A stretch of 64,000 nucleotides of DNA from Homalodisca vitripennis (GCF_021130785.1 NC_060212.1:146531501-146595500), one strand, 5' to 3'. Shown: positions 1 through 43,626, counted from the first letter of the stretch. Program-made: numbers and translations. The notes: generated from the sequence alone by a model not told the origin.

Positions 1-1993
1 TATTAGTGATGATTTGGTTTAAATATTGTACCATATCGATTAATAGTCATGATGAGTTGAGGTTTTTGGTTCCAATTTCAGTTGTAAACATTCTTTCTCT
101 TCATCAAGAGATCTTTCACTAAATACCCATATCACTAAACAATTTTACTACAATTTTGTAACAAATCGATCTTGCAACGGCAGCATAAAATCTGAACTAG
201 ACATAGTAAAACGATTGTGCTCCAAAGCAAAGACGCTTTGTCATTCGTAACAAACAATAATGGTAAAAACGAATAAACTTAATGCGGCATTAATAATTTT
301 AAGCAAAGTTATAATCCTGATGTGGAACGAGCAGTTGTGTCCTAAGGATGGGCATAATCTTTATGGGAATAACAGCTGACTGGGGCCATGGAACAAACAT
401 TGATTACTTGTCGTAACCCCAAAAATCACAGTGGAATCAAAAACCTTCTCATCACTATTCTGTACAGCACTTTCCCTATTTCAATTGGTCTATTTATAGT
501 TTAACAAGCTTTTAAATGTTACATGTAGCAGAGATGTGTCAATATTTTTGAAAACAAACCTCGGCAAAAGTATACTAAAAAGTCAATGGTGTTAAATTGA
601 TATGTAGCAATTAATTGACACTTTTGTCGAACATCAACCTTATTAACACGCACTGATTATGAAAAACAACTTTTATTTTGTGATAGTTAGTTATTAAAAT
701 TATAAATCATTTTTCACATCTTTCTAAGAGATATATTTAGTACTAATATATCTTCTTGTCCTTGTGCTGATTTACTATATCTACAAGATCACTACAACAA
801 GCGATTTAATGCATGAATTAGTATTTCATGTATTTAACTTCTATTGGCACATCTCTAGTTTGAAGCCTTAAAACATTTTTATAACCTGTATACATTTTAA
901 TTCTGAGTTTCTGCCTTATAACCATGATTTTTATATGTATATACAATTTTCTTGATTATTGATTTTTTATAACAAAGAGTGTGTGGATTTTCTTAACAAA
1001 TTTTACAAATGCTTCCAATTTTAGAAACCCATTAATAGTGTCTGTAAGCTTGTCAAGACATGAGATAAAATGCCATTAAATTAGTCATCATCATCATCAT
1101 CATCATCTGACCTTTCCGTTATCACGGGTCGTCGTACACAGCCCATTAATTTAGTAACTAATTCATTCATTCATTCATCATTAAATTAGTATGAACAATA
1201 TTAAAAGCCACCTAAATTTAATGTTTTAAAATATGAGTATATTGGCATAATGGTTTGAACGAGTGTTTTAAAACACAAATATTCATACTTAGGTTTTACA
1301 TTTACGTGTAATATGCAATGCAATAAACATATACTTTATTAACACTTTTAAAAATATGGTGTTATTTTTCTAATCAGTAAATCATTGTCAGAGAAAATTA
1401 AAACTAGACCCTAATAAAAGTTCTTTATAAATTGTATAAAATCTTTTATAAACATTGTCATTGATAATCTGCTGTAAATAATAATTATTCAACTAATATA
1501 GAAACTGAATAATTTTAAAATTGTTAGGTGGTAAAGTCCTGAAGAAGTGTTACGTCTCCAATCAAATAAAGGTAATTTCAGCCCACGTATTTTGACAAAA
1601 AAAAATTTGTTTGGACTAAAATATGAATATTTTTTAAAGAGGCACTCTTTATATAATGCAAGACATTGCTGTATGTAATTCTCAAATTGTATGCACACCT
1701 TAACTCTGATATTTTTTTCACTCCAATTTCCAGCATGATATTCCCCTTAAGCAATACAGGTTTTTGTTGATCACGTCAAATAGTTATAACCAAATTATTC
1801 AATCCAAAACAGTAGCTTTATTCCTATAAGCCAGTACAAGCATAATCAAGTTTTTCCACATCCCATGTCTATAAATATTTGGTACAGTGTGTTTTGTTTT
1901 TGTTCCGCTTTTACCTTATTTTGTGCCACTCCTACGAATCCTGTTGAAAGACCACATTGGACACAGTAGCCTAGTAAATGCTTTGCTTTCCAG
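1..1993. other. AT-rich non-coding stretch
   Basis: No reading frame here looks conserved and no exon with good splice sites is visible before 1994. The only recognisable content is a short retrotransposon 3' tail near 1.09 kb, listed separately. If the candidate exons at 1994 and 2586 are real, this is the intron upstream of them. Confidence 0.6.
1081..1145 (+). mobile_element. 3' tail of an RTE/CR1-like non-LTR retrotransposon
   Basis: A run of ATC triplets is followed by the motif CCGTTATCACGGGTCGTCGTA. Nearly the same tail (ATCATCGTCGTC, then CCGTTCTCACGGGTCGTCGTA when read on the minus strand) follows the retrotransposon reverse transcriptase at 58.6-59.7 kb. The match identifies this as a severely 5'-truncated copy of that family, here on the plus strand. 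Confidence 0.55.
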
Positions 1994-2088
1994 TAGATAT
2001 TGACGCAGCATGTGCTGGCATGAGCAAACATGTTTGCAGTATAGAGGAGCCCGAGACAACGACCACCCACGTACCGACCACGCCAGAG
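1994..2088 (+). CDS. candidate penultimate exon of an unknown plus-strand gene
   Basis: An open stretch runs from a strong acceptor (pyrimidine tract, then TTTCCAG) to a near-consensus donor (GAG|GTGAGTC). Translated after two completing bases it begins DIDAACAGMSKHVC and ends in a Thr/Pro/Glu-rich tail (TTTTHVPTTPE). No family is recognised. The base composition is richer in GC than its surroundings, which suits coding sequence. An alternative acceptor lies at 2038-2039. This is inference from splice signals and openness only; no homology supports it. Confidence 0.3.
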
Positions 2089-2585
2089 GTGAGTCACCTG
2101 CGTCCACTTACTTTTAAATGAGGGAAAGGCACAACAATTTGATTTGTTCAAATTTTATAAACTTTTACATGAAAAAACCCGAAATGTTGTGCAAGAATGG
2201 AAACATTCTAGTTAGAGCTCATTTTCTAATAATCTGTAAACTTTTGATTCTAAGTGCAGTATTGTCTCTTTAATCTGCTTGTACATAGCCCAGTGCATGA
2301 AATTCAAATGATTATCGTTGTTAAAGTACTTCTATTGAGCTTCCATCAGCTTAGGTGTACACATAAAATTTGGTCACGGCCCTAAGTTAAAAGTTTCACT
2401 GGACTAGCCTTTTCATTTCTGCATATTTAAAATAAACATACATTTAAAAATAGCCTATTTTACTCTTGAGTACAGTAACATTTGGATTCTATTTTGTGGA
2501 CAATAGCGATTTCTTTGACAGTTTTGACCAGGTGTAGGTGTATAAATACTGAAAATTCTAGTCTCACTGTTTTCTTGTGAACCAG

Positions 2586-2615
2586 GAGTTCCAGTTATGT
2601 TGGGAACAATTGTAA
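2586..2615 (+). CDS. candidate terminal exon following 1994-2088
   Basis: The acceptor is TTTTCTTGTGAACCAG|GAG. Joined in phase 0 to the exon ending at 2088, it reads EFQLCWEQL and then TAA. In another phase the same stretch is open for 38 codons to 2701, so phase 0 is a choice based on the preceding exon. A GT just before the stop (TT|GTAACT) could also make this an internal exon. The product is unrecognised. Confidence 0.25.
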   Translation, partial: EFQLCWEQL

Positions 2616-4089
2616 CTCACGGACTGAGATTTTACACCACCAAATGTGTTCCAATGGTAGTACCTTCACTGAAAACTATAAACACTCCCCTGGGCGAATA
2701 ATGGCAGCACACTTCTGAGATGAATTAGTTCACCCCTTCTGCCGTGGTGATACACTTATTCACAGTTTTCTAATTTTAACAATTCTATTCAAACAAAACT
2801 ATTATGTTACACATAATCATAAAAATTAATCATAATCTTATGAGGATTCAGTTAATAAAATAGGCATTTGAATTTTCATCGAAATTTTTGTAGTTGCCAT
2901 CTTTGTAGCACATAACAAACAAATTAGTAATGAAACCATAAAATAATGTCTTCAGTAGTAATTAGTTATAGTAAGTTGCAATAACACAAATCAGAACAGG
3001 AATAACAAACAACTGCCACACTGTCAATGGAGTGATGCATTAGTTTTATATGTTAATTCTAGTTAATATCACAAGTAGAACGATTTACATTCAGTAAACA
3101 AGGAAAACATTACTGCAAATAGGTTATTTCATTAGAAGTTCAAAATACCGCTTGATGGCACAAAGCAGAGAGTTGGCAATGCAGATTATGGAGATTGGAT
3201 TTTAGTGCCTAGTTTCCCGAAATGGCGAATGCTCGGGAGAGGGTCAATTTCAATAGTAATTCCATATTATTTTTATTTTCTTGGGAATACTATCCCTGAC
3301 ATTCATAATGTGGAAACTACATTGATACTGCCTATATAAGTGCTTATTTGTTTCCATCACCGTATAAATGTAGTGTTACTGAACACGTGTGGCTGCGTGT
3401 AAAAAAATAATTTTCGAATCTTTCACCCTTTATGGATGATGCTTAAATGTGGAGAATGCAGGTCAGAGAGGTTAGATAACATTTTACAAAAATTCAATTT
3501 TGTAAATTATAACTGAATAAGCAATTAATTGCATATGAACATCTCCTACAAAACGAGGGGGTGTTTTATGTGTGATTCTTAGAATATGGTTGGTTTTTGT
3601 TGTTCCATCAATAAAACGACAAGGTTTATTGAGATTATTGTTTCTCTTCCCAAAACTTGTACTCCTTCACTCAGTGCCTCTCCTAGAAAATATATACTAC
3701 TTCTTTCTCTTAATTTTTATATATGGGGGACACACATCTACATCTCCGATCTTTGACTATCAAATTGATACTTGAGACTCTCAACATAATTGATATTAAG
3801 AATTAGAAGTCCTCCACATTGTAAGATACCTTGAACAGTTACCTCTACATTTCTGGAATTCACGTATTGTAAGCCTGAAAGTCTGTCACCTTGGCTTCTC
3901 CTCCAACCTAGCTTACAACTCTTGAACTTTTAACTTTTCTAAAACTTAGGCATTTCAGCTCAAATTTTTTTGGATTTTCCTCTTACCACTCACCATTGAC
4001 CTTTGTAAATAATGTTTCTTTACACACACGTACATTTAAAGTATCATAATCAACTGGCTTTGTAGATAATATGAACATTTCATTCATAT
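2616..4089. other. non-coding, possible 3' UTR
   Basis: No conserved reading frame is visible. If the two candidate exons upstream are real, this and the sequence to about 6.2 kb could be a long 3' UTR interrupted by a LINE fragment. A hexamer AATAAA lies at 6180-6185. Otherwise it is plain intergenic DNA. Confidence 0.4.
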
Positions 4090-4680
4090 CTGGTGTTACC
4101 AATAGTTTTTTTTCTCCCCTTCCTGAGGGAAAAGGACAGTTTGTCCCCGCGCTTAGTCCTAAAAGGACCTTTGCACCTCCCTTACTTTAATTTTGTGTCC
4201 TCAAAGTCGGAGGATTTTGCAAAAACCAATCAGATTTGAGGGCTCCTGTTCTCTGATATTCTTGGGGCTGAGGAGATATGCTCCCAGGTATCTTTTCCGA
4301 GTTTCTAAGATGGCAGGACAATCTAACCAAATGTGCTCTGCTGATTCCTCCTCTTCTCCACAGAGTCTACAATCGTTAGTCTGGCTAAGGCCTACCTTCA
4401 TTAGATGTTTCCTTAGGGGGCCATTTCCTGTCAACATTCCTAATATTAGTCTTATATCCTCCTTTTCCTGATCTAAGAAAGCTGTCCACCCTTTAACGTA
4501 AGGAGAGATAAACATTTTGGATAGTCTTAATCCTGAGGCTTTACTCCATATTAATGTTTCTTATTCTCTTTTCCCAATCTTTGACCAGAGCTTTAATGTT
4601 GCAGAAGGCTATCCCGCAACCTGTAGTAAATTGCCAATATGTCTGTTGTAGGTGTTTGTTGATGCTCTATCCGGCGAAGC
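4090..4680 (-). mobile_element. 3' part of a non-LTR retrotransposon (RNase H/zinc-knuckle end)
   Basis: The minus strand is open from 4515 to 4201. It reads a basic helix region (KGWTAFLDQEKEDIRLIL, MLTGNGPLRKHL) followed by a Cys-His knuckle of the form CRLCGEEEESAEHIWLDCPA. This C-x2-C-x(n)-H-x4-C end is typical of the C-terminus of insect jockey/R1-group ORF2 proteins. Upstream on the same strand another frame continues into ALVKDWEKRIRNIN, so a frameshift is present. The copy lacks reverse transcriptase and endonuclease and is a dead fragment. Confidence 0.7.
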
Positions 4681-6891
4681 GGAAACTCAACTGGAGACTG
4701 CGGCTGAGGCGGAGTGATGAACACTTCGGCCCCACTGTCTCTCAACTCGCGTGTTGGCGTCGGCCAGCCTCGTACCTTCGTGGATCTGAGTACATGTCTC
4801 ATCTCGTATAGTAGTATTATCGCGTGTACAGTAAGTAAGCCTTGCCCTAGTGCCTAGTGTTGTCGTTACCATCCCGGACTCCATATAGTGGTGCTCATTC
4901 CAACATAAGTTGTTGTACAGATAGACTATCATACGATCACTTTTTTATTATATAATATATAGATGCATAATAATTAATTATGGATAATCAAAGATTTGTT
5001 ATTATTTGGATAAGTTTACGCGAGTGTTGTTTAACTCATTTTTTATTAAGTTTAATTAATTGTGGGTTTAATTTATTAAGATGAAGGTATTGTAGAGTAG
5101 ATGTAAGATGTTTCCTATATGCATTTATACAGTATTGTACCGGTGCGGCTATGTATGTATGGTGCTACATTTTAGGCCACACGCTAGAGGTAACTTTTCC
5201 TTCTTTCTGTGATAATAAAAAAGAGTTTATATCAAAAAGAATATAATTTGAGTTTGTTTTCTCAAAGAGCCCAGTACTATTGAGTGGATCGTTGGCCATA
5301 ATCGTGTTATTTATTGTAATGTTGTTTGGAAAAGTAGCTTTAACTTAAGACTATAGTGTAATTGTTTCAAAAAAGTTACCTCTAGTTTTGATCTGTGTAT
5401 GTAATATTTTTTGTAAAGAACATTTTTGTATATTGTGGTCCTGCATAAAGCTATTTCTATTAACACTTATTTCTGGTTTTTATCACTAGTGGTTACTTGT
5501 ATCACGATTTGAATTTTTGTGCAGTATTAATAAGCATTCTTTTGTAAATTATGAACTGTATTCATAAGTGTTACTCAAATGTTTTTCTTGTTATAAAAAA
5601 TTCAAAATTAGTGTACAGTTGTTTTTGGTCACCCAGATTTAAACCTAAACAGAATGGTTGACAAGATAAAAACGTAGAAATTACTTTATCACTCAGATGT
5701 ATATCATTGTGTTTGTAATTTGAAAACGACCTTTTTCTACAAAAACCAGGCTGTGTTTCCCATCACTGTTATGCATTTGTAGTCTATTACATTTTTCAGT
5801 TTAAATGCTGTGCCAAACATACCTAAATAACGAATTACTTTGAAAAATTGTTTATAATTTATGTGTATTGAATTTTTGAACAAGTAATGTTTGTTTGCTT
5901 AGTAAATATCTAAACAACAACTATGAAATCTGTTTCTCCTTTTACCTGACTGTGTTTTGTATGAAAATGTAGAAAGTTACATTGAGGTATTTTATAACCA
6001 AAGTATCACTGTAAATAAGACAAGTATATCTGTAAAATATTTATATACAGTTGGTAGGAGCTGATGATGGCCTATATGAACATTGATATAGAAGCATGCA
6101 ATATGTATAACCCCAGCTGACGAGCTAGTGTATATTCTTGTAACTCACATAATGTATTGTACATAGACTGAATCACGTAAATAAACACATATTGATATAT
6201 AAATAGTATAAGTGTTTTGTTTTTTTAAACATTGTCCACTCGAGTTATAAGTTAAGTTTATTTCATTTAACAATGAAAAGTCTTATTTTATTATGATCAG
6301 GAAAAATCACAGTTGCTGCTACATAAAAAGAGGAAGAGAACTTTGGTGAATTGAAGGATATAGACAAGATGCATTGTTAATTAACTTTTCCTATCACAGG
6401 TTTTGAACAGATCTCTCTATTTGTTGTTTTGTACACCATATCTAGAATGAAATATATTGGCAGTTCTATGAAACCCACAGCAGCATGACCATAAATAAAT
6501 AAATAATACAAACAAATTTTTAAGTAATCAAATGATGAGTTTCTAAGTGCAGATGTCTATATTTCATCTCATATTATTAGAGACATCTCATATTTGCACA
6601 ATTATCCAAGAATATAACCACAGAAGTAAGAGCCGAAGACAGAAAAGAAATTTTATTATTAACTATAGCATATTTAGCATGAAACTTTGTTCTATATAGA
6701 CAAGAATGAGTTCTATGATAGTGCATGTTCAACCATTGAATCATGTCACGCAGTAGGCTGACATCTTTTGTTTGCAGAGGAAGGGGGATGTGAGTACAAA
6801 TTTCTGTATGATTTTCTGTGCGTCTTATCTGTCCACAGGATATCTATAGAATTAAATAGATTTGAAGTTTTGCAAGGAACCTCAGTTGAGA
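4681..6891. other. non-coding stretch between the LINE fragment and DHX35
   Basis: From 4681 to about 4880 the DNA is GC-richer and may be more repeat sequence. From 4.9 to 6.9 kb it is T-rich with no conserved frame. A plus-strand polyadenylation hexamer AATAAA lies at 6180-6185. It could mark the end of a plus-strand transcript lying tail to tail with DHX35, but that is only an inference. Confidence 0.4.
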
Positions 6892-6897
6892 TTTATT
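6892..6897 (-). terminator. candidate polyadenylation hexamer of DHX35
   Basis: AATAAA on the minus strand, about 95 bases past the DHX35 stop codon. It is the first such hexamer after the stop, so a short 3' UTR would end just below it. Confidence 0.4.
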
Positions 6898-6989
6898 ATT
6901 CTTAAAATCTTAATAAAAGGTGAATAAAAAAGTGAAATTTGTGAAAAGTATATTTACAAATATAATACAATCTTGTTTCTGTATCTTTT

Positions 6990-38136
<31,147 letters not shown>

Positions 38137-39232
38137 GATGATAAAAACCTTCGATACAACACTATATCGTGAACAAGCAAATCTTATGCAACTAATAATC
38201 TAGCGTAACAAGAACTTCAATTTTAAACTTTTAAACTTCATCTCCGGAACCTTCCTAACTCACTGCTCACTAGTAAATAAACAAGTGAAGTGAGTGACGG
38301 AGCTTCTCTGTTCTCATGTGTCACCTAGATAGGGTGATCGCAAGCTGCGGAGAGAAAAAAAAGGGGATGGAGGGGCCCCTACTGCCAACTACAGATAGCC
38401 CATGTATTGGAATAGTGGAATGAGCAGTCCGCGCGTTCTCGCTCCGTACTCCTCCGGAATTAATTTAGTTTAGTACCTGGCAAACCTATGTATCACTGTA
38501 TTTTCAGCTTATACTCTGAGTTAAATCCCTTTCCGTAGTTTGGTACAGCATACATATATTTCAATTACATTTTCAGAGCTGGATGTTGCAGGATGCAGCA
38601 AAATTAAATTGATTTCATTAAACCTTGATTTTACAACGTAATTAATGACAGGCAATTAATCTTGTCTACATACAAATAAACCAACACAACGGAGTATCAA
38701 AGACCCAAAACGTAAGGAAGTCTAATGGAAGTGTAATGTAGCTAAAAAACATTCGAGGATGGATTAAACATCCGTGAGGTTAAAAAGAGCCCTACTCGTA
38801 AAATTTAGACATTAGTTTGTTTACAAGTGAATTTTCAAGCTAATTGTACTTGTTTTTAATGTTCTTTATCACTCAAATGTGATTGTAAGCATTCGTGCAT
38901 GCAAACATTTAAACTTTTCAAAATATTCGAGACTTGTGTTCTTAGCATAGTAGTTAAATAATGATCTTCAGGGTCTCCAAAATACAAAACCAACCATTAA
39001 GTTGAGTATTTTTAATTGAATTGTTTGTATTAAAATGTATTAAGATTGCTGACTATAACATCATTACATTGGAAAATGAATGGCAATTGTTATCTTCTAA
39101 AGCACAAGAATTTTATTCAGTAAAAAAAAAGTAAAGAATGCAACACTGTTGTGTACTTTTGTGCTTACATTGTAATTCCTGTTTCCGTGACCACATATGT
39201 TCGTGTATTGATAATAGAATAAAAAAAACAAC
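38137..39232. other. divergent promoter-side spacer upstream of DHX35
   Basis: The DHX35 promoter and 5' UTR must lie here on the minus strand. The stretch 38280-38470 is somewhat GC-richer than its surroundings. I see no convincing TATA box or initiator and do not place a transcription start. Confidence 0.4.
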
Positions 39233-39559
39233 ATGTGCAAGCATATCCATTTGGTGGCTCGCTCACTCTGTAGCAAAACTGATGAATCTCCTTTGGAAAT
39301 GTATGAGACTGGGGTTTTGGAAATTGACATTGATGATGTTACGAACTTAAAAGAGCAAATACTAAAAGAAATTTCATGTGACAAAAACAACACTCCTAAT
39401 GACGAGGCTCGTGCAGAGAATTTGCGAAAAAATTACAACGTGATGAAATACATGAAAAGAAAAACTACTTCAGACCAAAAAGATTATATTGATAAACATT
39501 TGACACAAATGTTAACTACATTAGATGCAATGGCCGCTACTGCGCAGATACCAGTTAAG
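39233..39559 (+). CDS. unrecognised exon-like ORF, 109 codons ending at a strong donor
   Basis: It opens with ATG in a good context (AACAACATG), has an in-frame stop just upstream, and stays open to AAG|GTAAGT, a perfect donor. The protein is hydrophilic and helix-prone (EIDIDDVTNLKEQILKEI, ENLRKNYNVMKYMKRKTT, TQMLTTLDAMAATAQIPVK). I recognise no family. Direct splicing to the Zwilch start exon (acceptor at 44258-44259) would meet a stop at once in phase 0. It is therefore either a separate gene whose next exon I cannot find, or a 5' exon with its own short ORF. Confidence 0.55.
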
Positions 39560-40016
39560 GTAAGTCCAATCACTTAATGAGCAGTTTTAACTAAATCACT
39601 ATTTATTGTTTAATAGTAAAGCTTAAATTGAATTAAATTTAAAACTAAACTTAAAGGGGTTACAAAGATCCTAAATTGTAAATAATTCAAATTGAAAGAT
39701 CACTGAGAACTTACAACTAGTGTTAGTGAAAGTGGACATTTTTAGGAGGTCAGAATTGTAGAATTTATTTATGTATATGTGCCACAACCAATTAATACAT
39801 GTTTGCGTAAAAGAAAAATTCTTCTATAAAATGCCACAGACTCTTGCTTGGCTTGCTTCTTATGCTGGAGCCAAGTTTTTCAACATCCTTCCTGACACAA
39901 TCAAGAGAGCTGACCCAATTATCTGAAAGAAAAAATGCTGGACTGAAATTACTGTTACAAATGTATTGTATTAAGTGACACAATTTTCAATCTTGAAGAT
40001 TGTAAAATAAAGATAT

Positions 40017-40021
<5 letters not shown>
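39560..40021 (+). other. non-coding spacer
   Basis: AT-rich, no recognised feature up to the CT microsatellite. Confidence 0.6.

Positions 40022-40075
<54 letters not shown>
40022..40075. repeat. (CT)n microsatellite
   Basis: About 27 CT units placed at the edge of the LINE fragment that follows. Confidence 0.95.
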
Positions 40076-40079
<4 letters not shown>

Positions 40080-40930
40080 CTCTACGTCGACATGCATCAT
40101 TCTTCGTGCGGTTAGCGCATCTTCGTCAATCGTGCATGTCTACTCGGCAACAACTCGAACCTCTGGAACCATGGCTCAATAAGTGGAGAATAAAGTTGAA
40201 CACTGCCAAATTTGAAGCTATTCGCTTCCCTAGGAAGAAGTTGGGACCAGTCATTCGTGAGAACCTTCATTTCCAAAACGAATGACTGCGGTGGACGACT
40301 AAAAAAAATATTTGGGAATGGTGTTAAACCGCATCCTGACCACTACACCGTTCACTATTGCCCGCACCAACTTGGGGAAAGCTTCCCATTGCGGTTTCTC
40401 ATCGCCTCTAAAGCATGCCTCTCCCCTTTCGGAGAAAACTTAGCTGCTGCTGTATATGACCACCATTCCTCCAGTCCTCACCTATGCTACGCCTACCTGG
40501 TACCCCAGAACATCGGCCTCGACTAGAAAAAGGCTAGAAGCGTTTCAAAACTCTACACTTTGTTTCCTGACTGGATCGCCATGGCATGTCAGTAACGCAG
40601 TGATACTTCGTACCATAGGTTTACGACTGTATCTAGGACTAAGCGCATCGGCTCTACTCAGCGGCTGAACAGTCTGAGTGGGATCACATCAAGGATTGGC
40701 TTTCACGAAATTGTGCCCCACCTCAGAAACTGCAGAGACAAAGGGCACTGATGGACGATCCGTCCTAGCAAATATCACTTACCTGAACATCACCGACCAA
40801 AAAATTGCCCATCCCACTTAATCACACTCTTTATTGAAATCTTCTCTCTAAGCAAATATTCGAGAATTTAGCATTCCTCACCTGCCCTACTACACAAAAG
40901 CCCCTGTGAGCTAGGACTATTATCTGTTCT
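40076..40930 (+). mobile_element. jockey-like LINE ORF2 C-terminal fragment
   Basis: Three plus-strand frames in turn show LEPWLNKWRIKLNTAKFEAI (post-YADD region), TIPPVLTYATPTWYPRT and RLEAFQNSTLCFLTGSPWHV, then NAVILRTIGL. This order and these motifs fit the thumb and C-terminus of jockey-type ORF2. Frameshifts separate the pieces. No catalytic YADD is present, so it is a 5'-truncated dead copy. Confidence 0.7.
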
Positions 40931-42317
40931 TCAGCCGTTGGGATTATTTTCCAGAAATTACCTAAAGAGGGGATGAACATCCCCTTCAACCTGCCTGGAG
41001 TCTAGAGAATTATTATTAAAACACTGCTTATAACAATTATCACTTTTTTTAAGTTATTATCTATTATTGTTTCCATTTGTGTCTATTCTGTTAGGATAGT
41101 GTAATTTTTGTGCATTCTTGCCTCTTTTTAAATTTTGTTCGTTGTTTACTTCTTATTGACAGTATTCTGGAATTGTTTTAAGTTTTCATTGTTTGTTACA
41201 ATTATGTAATGGTTTAGAATACATCGCTGTATTTAACATTGATCAAGTTAATGCAGAAATGTTGTAAGTGTGATTCAACTTAATCAGTTCTTTGGTATTT
41301 TTTTATAAAATTTGTTTTAATATTGCATGTAATCATGATGTAAAATGTTGTATAACTTTTATAAATAAGTACACAATGGCTAATCATTGTAAAATCTTCT
41401 GTTACAAGCAGGAATCAGATATACAACAAACTCCCAGAATAAATTACATTAGAAACAAATAAAAGAAATTCAAAAGGAAACTGAAACAATTTTCGTTCGT
41501 TATAGCATTCTACACAGTGGACGAATTTATAGAACATAATGTTTTATAAATAACAAATTTTAAGATTTTAATTTGAAATTTTTTTAGCTTTTTCCAAAAA
41601 TATAATTTTTTTATTGATTTATAATATCAAGATGTTAATAAATTGCAGAAAACTTCTTGTAAATAGAACATTAAAAAAATTACTAATATAACATAATATT
41701 TTTAAAAAATATTCACATACTAGTTACATAATGTATGATGTTGTAAAATATCAATACAATTATCATCATTACATTGACCATTTACTCTTTGAATGCAAAC
41801 TGACAAACAAAAAGTCCCTTTTTCTAAATTGGCTGCTCTTAAAGTTTAATTATATGATAAATATTATAACCTTATAAAATAAAGGTATTAGACCTTATAA
41901 CTAAATTTTTCAGAACAAGATATACTTTTTAAGGATAAAATGTATTTTTATGATACGTTTAGTTGGCTAGCAAATAACACAAGTTGTATTTTGTAATTGA
42001 CTGGTATAAACATTGTATATAGTATTTTTTTAATGATACTCTGTTCTTTAAACCAATAGCCGAAACAAAGTATAAAAAATGTTCTAACCAAAAAAAATCA
42101 CTGTTGGCGGGAGATTTACTATTCTGCTGTTTCTGCAATCAAAACAATCAGATTCAGACTACAGAGTGTTGTTTGTAAAACCTGCCAATTGAGTCTAAAG
42201 TTTTGGTGGTTTATTCATGATTGGGCAAGTGTTCTTGTAGTTTTTGAAACTGTATGGCAAACTTTTATTTCTATTTCTGTTCAAGATAGTGAAGAGGTAA
42301 GTAGTAGATTTTTTTGT
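40931..42317. other. AT-rich spacer
   Basis: No conserved frame or repeat end recognised. Confidence 0.55.
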
Positions 42318-42325
42318 GGTTACCA

Positions 42326-42891
42326 GGGTAGGGTACGAGTATAAGGGGACCCGGTATTTTATTTTATATCGAAATTGGCAAACGATATTACTTTATTACC
42401 TAATCATAACCATCGATATAATCAATCGATACTGATTAATTATTTTGAACTATTAACTTAAATTATCTATATCAACAGCTGTAAACACTCTAAAATAATA
42501 CTTGTAGGATAATATTTCAATTTTACATAATTAATTCTGATTATTAAAAATGGCAGTCAATTTTAAAAAAAACTACATGACGTTGCTTTTTCCTGGCTTC
42601 AACATGTTGGACTCATACAGAAAAACCCATTATCTGAAATTTGTGGGAAAGAAACAACAGTAACTGTGAGAGGAGTAAATATGGTCGTCTTCAGTTTTTC
42701 TAATTTTGGTTATAATAATTTGATCACTCTAAATATTAAATTAATATTTTAATTTGAAACATATGATTGTTATTGAGGACTATAGGTACTTTTATATCGA
42801 TTGATAATCTAGGATTTGAGATGCGAATATTAGGTATCAATGACTATATTCTTCGATATAAAAAACCGGGTCCGCTTATCGTACCCTGTCC
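42326..42891 (+). mobile_element. hAT-type MITE, copy 1 (566 bp)
   Basis: The ends are GGGTAGGGTACGAGTATAAG and, inverted, GGACAGGGTACGATAAGCGG, with GGACCCGG adjoining inward on both sides. It is flanked by 8 bp GGTTACCA (42318-42325) and GGTTACTA (42892-42899), a target duplication with one mismatch; 8 bp points to hAT. No ORF is present. Confidence 0.75.
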
Positions 42892-42959
42892 GGTTACTAT
42901 TCCTCCATTCATGTAAAAATATTCTAACATTAATTATGTTATACCTATTTAGAAATAAT

Positions 42960-43540
42960 GGGTAGGGTATAAGCGGACCCGGTTTTTTATATTGAAGAAT
43001 GTAGTCTTCGATACCTAATATTCGCATCTCAAATCCTAGACTATCAATCGATATAAAAGTATCTATAGTCTTCAATAACAATCATGTGTTTTAAATTAAA
43101 ATATGAATTTAATATTTACAGTGATCAAACAAATTATTATAACAAAAATTAGGATAACAGAAGACGACCATATTTGCTCCTCTTACAGTTACAGTTGTTT
43201 CTTTCCCACAAATTTCACTAATGGGGTTTTCGGTACGAGTCCAACATGTTGAAGCCACAAAAACAATATATTTTAATTATGTCATCATCTTTCAAAGCAA
43301 TGTCTTGTAGTTTTCAAAAATTGACTGCCATTTTTAATAATTAAAATTACTTATGTAAAATTGAAATATTACCCTACGAGTATTATTTTAAAGTGTTTAC
43401 AGCTGTTGATATATACTATTTAAGTTAATAATTCAAAATAATTAATCAGTATCGATTGATTATATCGATGGTTATGATTAAGTAATATTGTTTGCCAATT
43501 TCGATATAAAAAAACCGGGTCCGCTTATAGTACCCTACCC
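42960..43540 (-). mobile_element. hAT-type MITE, copy 2 (581 bp), inverted relative to copy 1
   Basis: It has the same ends (GGGTAGGGTATAAGCGGACC and GGGTAGGGTACTATAAGCGG) and its own 8 bp flank, GAAATAAT and GAAATAAC. Its interior is the reverse complement of copy 1 over nearly the full length (for example ATGGCAGTCAATTTT against AAAATTGACTGCCAT). It therefore inserted independently, 68 bp from copy 1. Confidence 0.75.
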
Positions 43541-43601
43541 GAAATAACTTGAATGTAGCCAAGTCTTCTTTGGCGACTATTAAAGCTTTTAAATTAATTG
43601 T

Positions 43602-43626
43602 ATATATATATATATATATATATATA
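43602..43626. repeat. (TA)n microsatellite
   Basis: About 12 TA units just past the second hAT-type MITE. Confidence 0.9.

Noticed and set aside
4554..4932. Three ORFs of 69-85 codons around 4.6-4.9 kb
   Set aside because: GC-richer repeat sequence next to the LINE fragment; no recognised domain.
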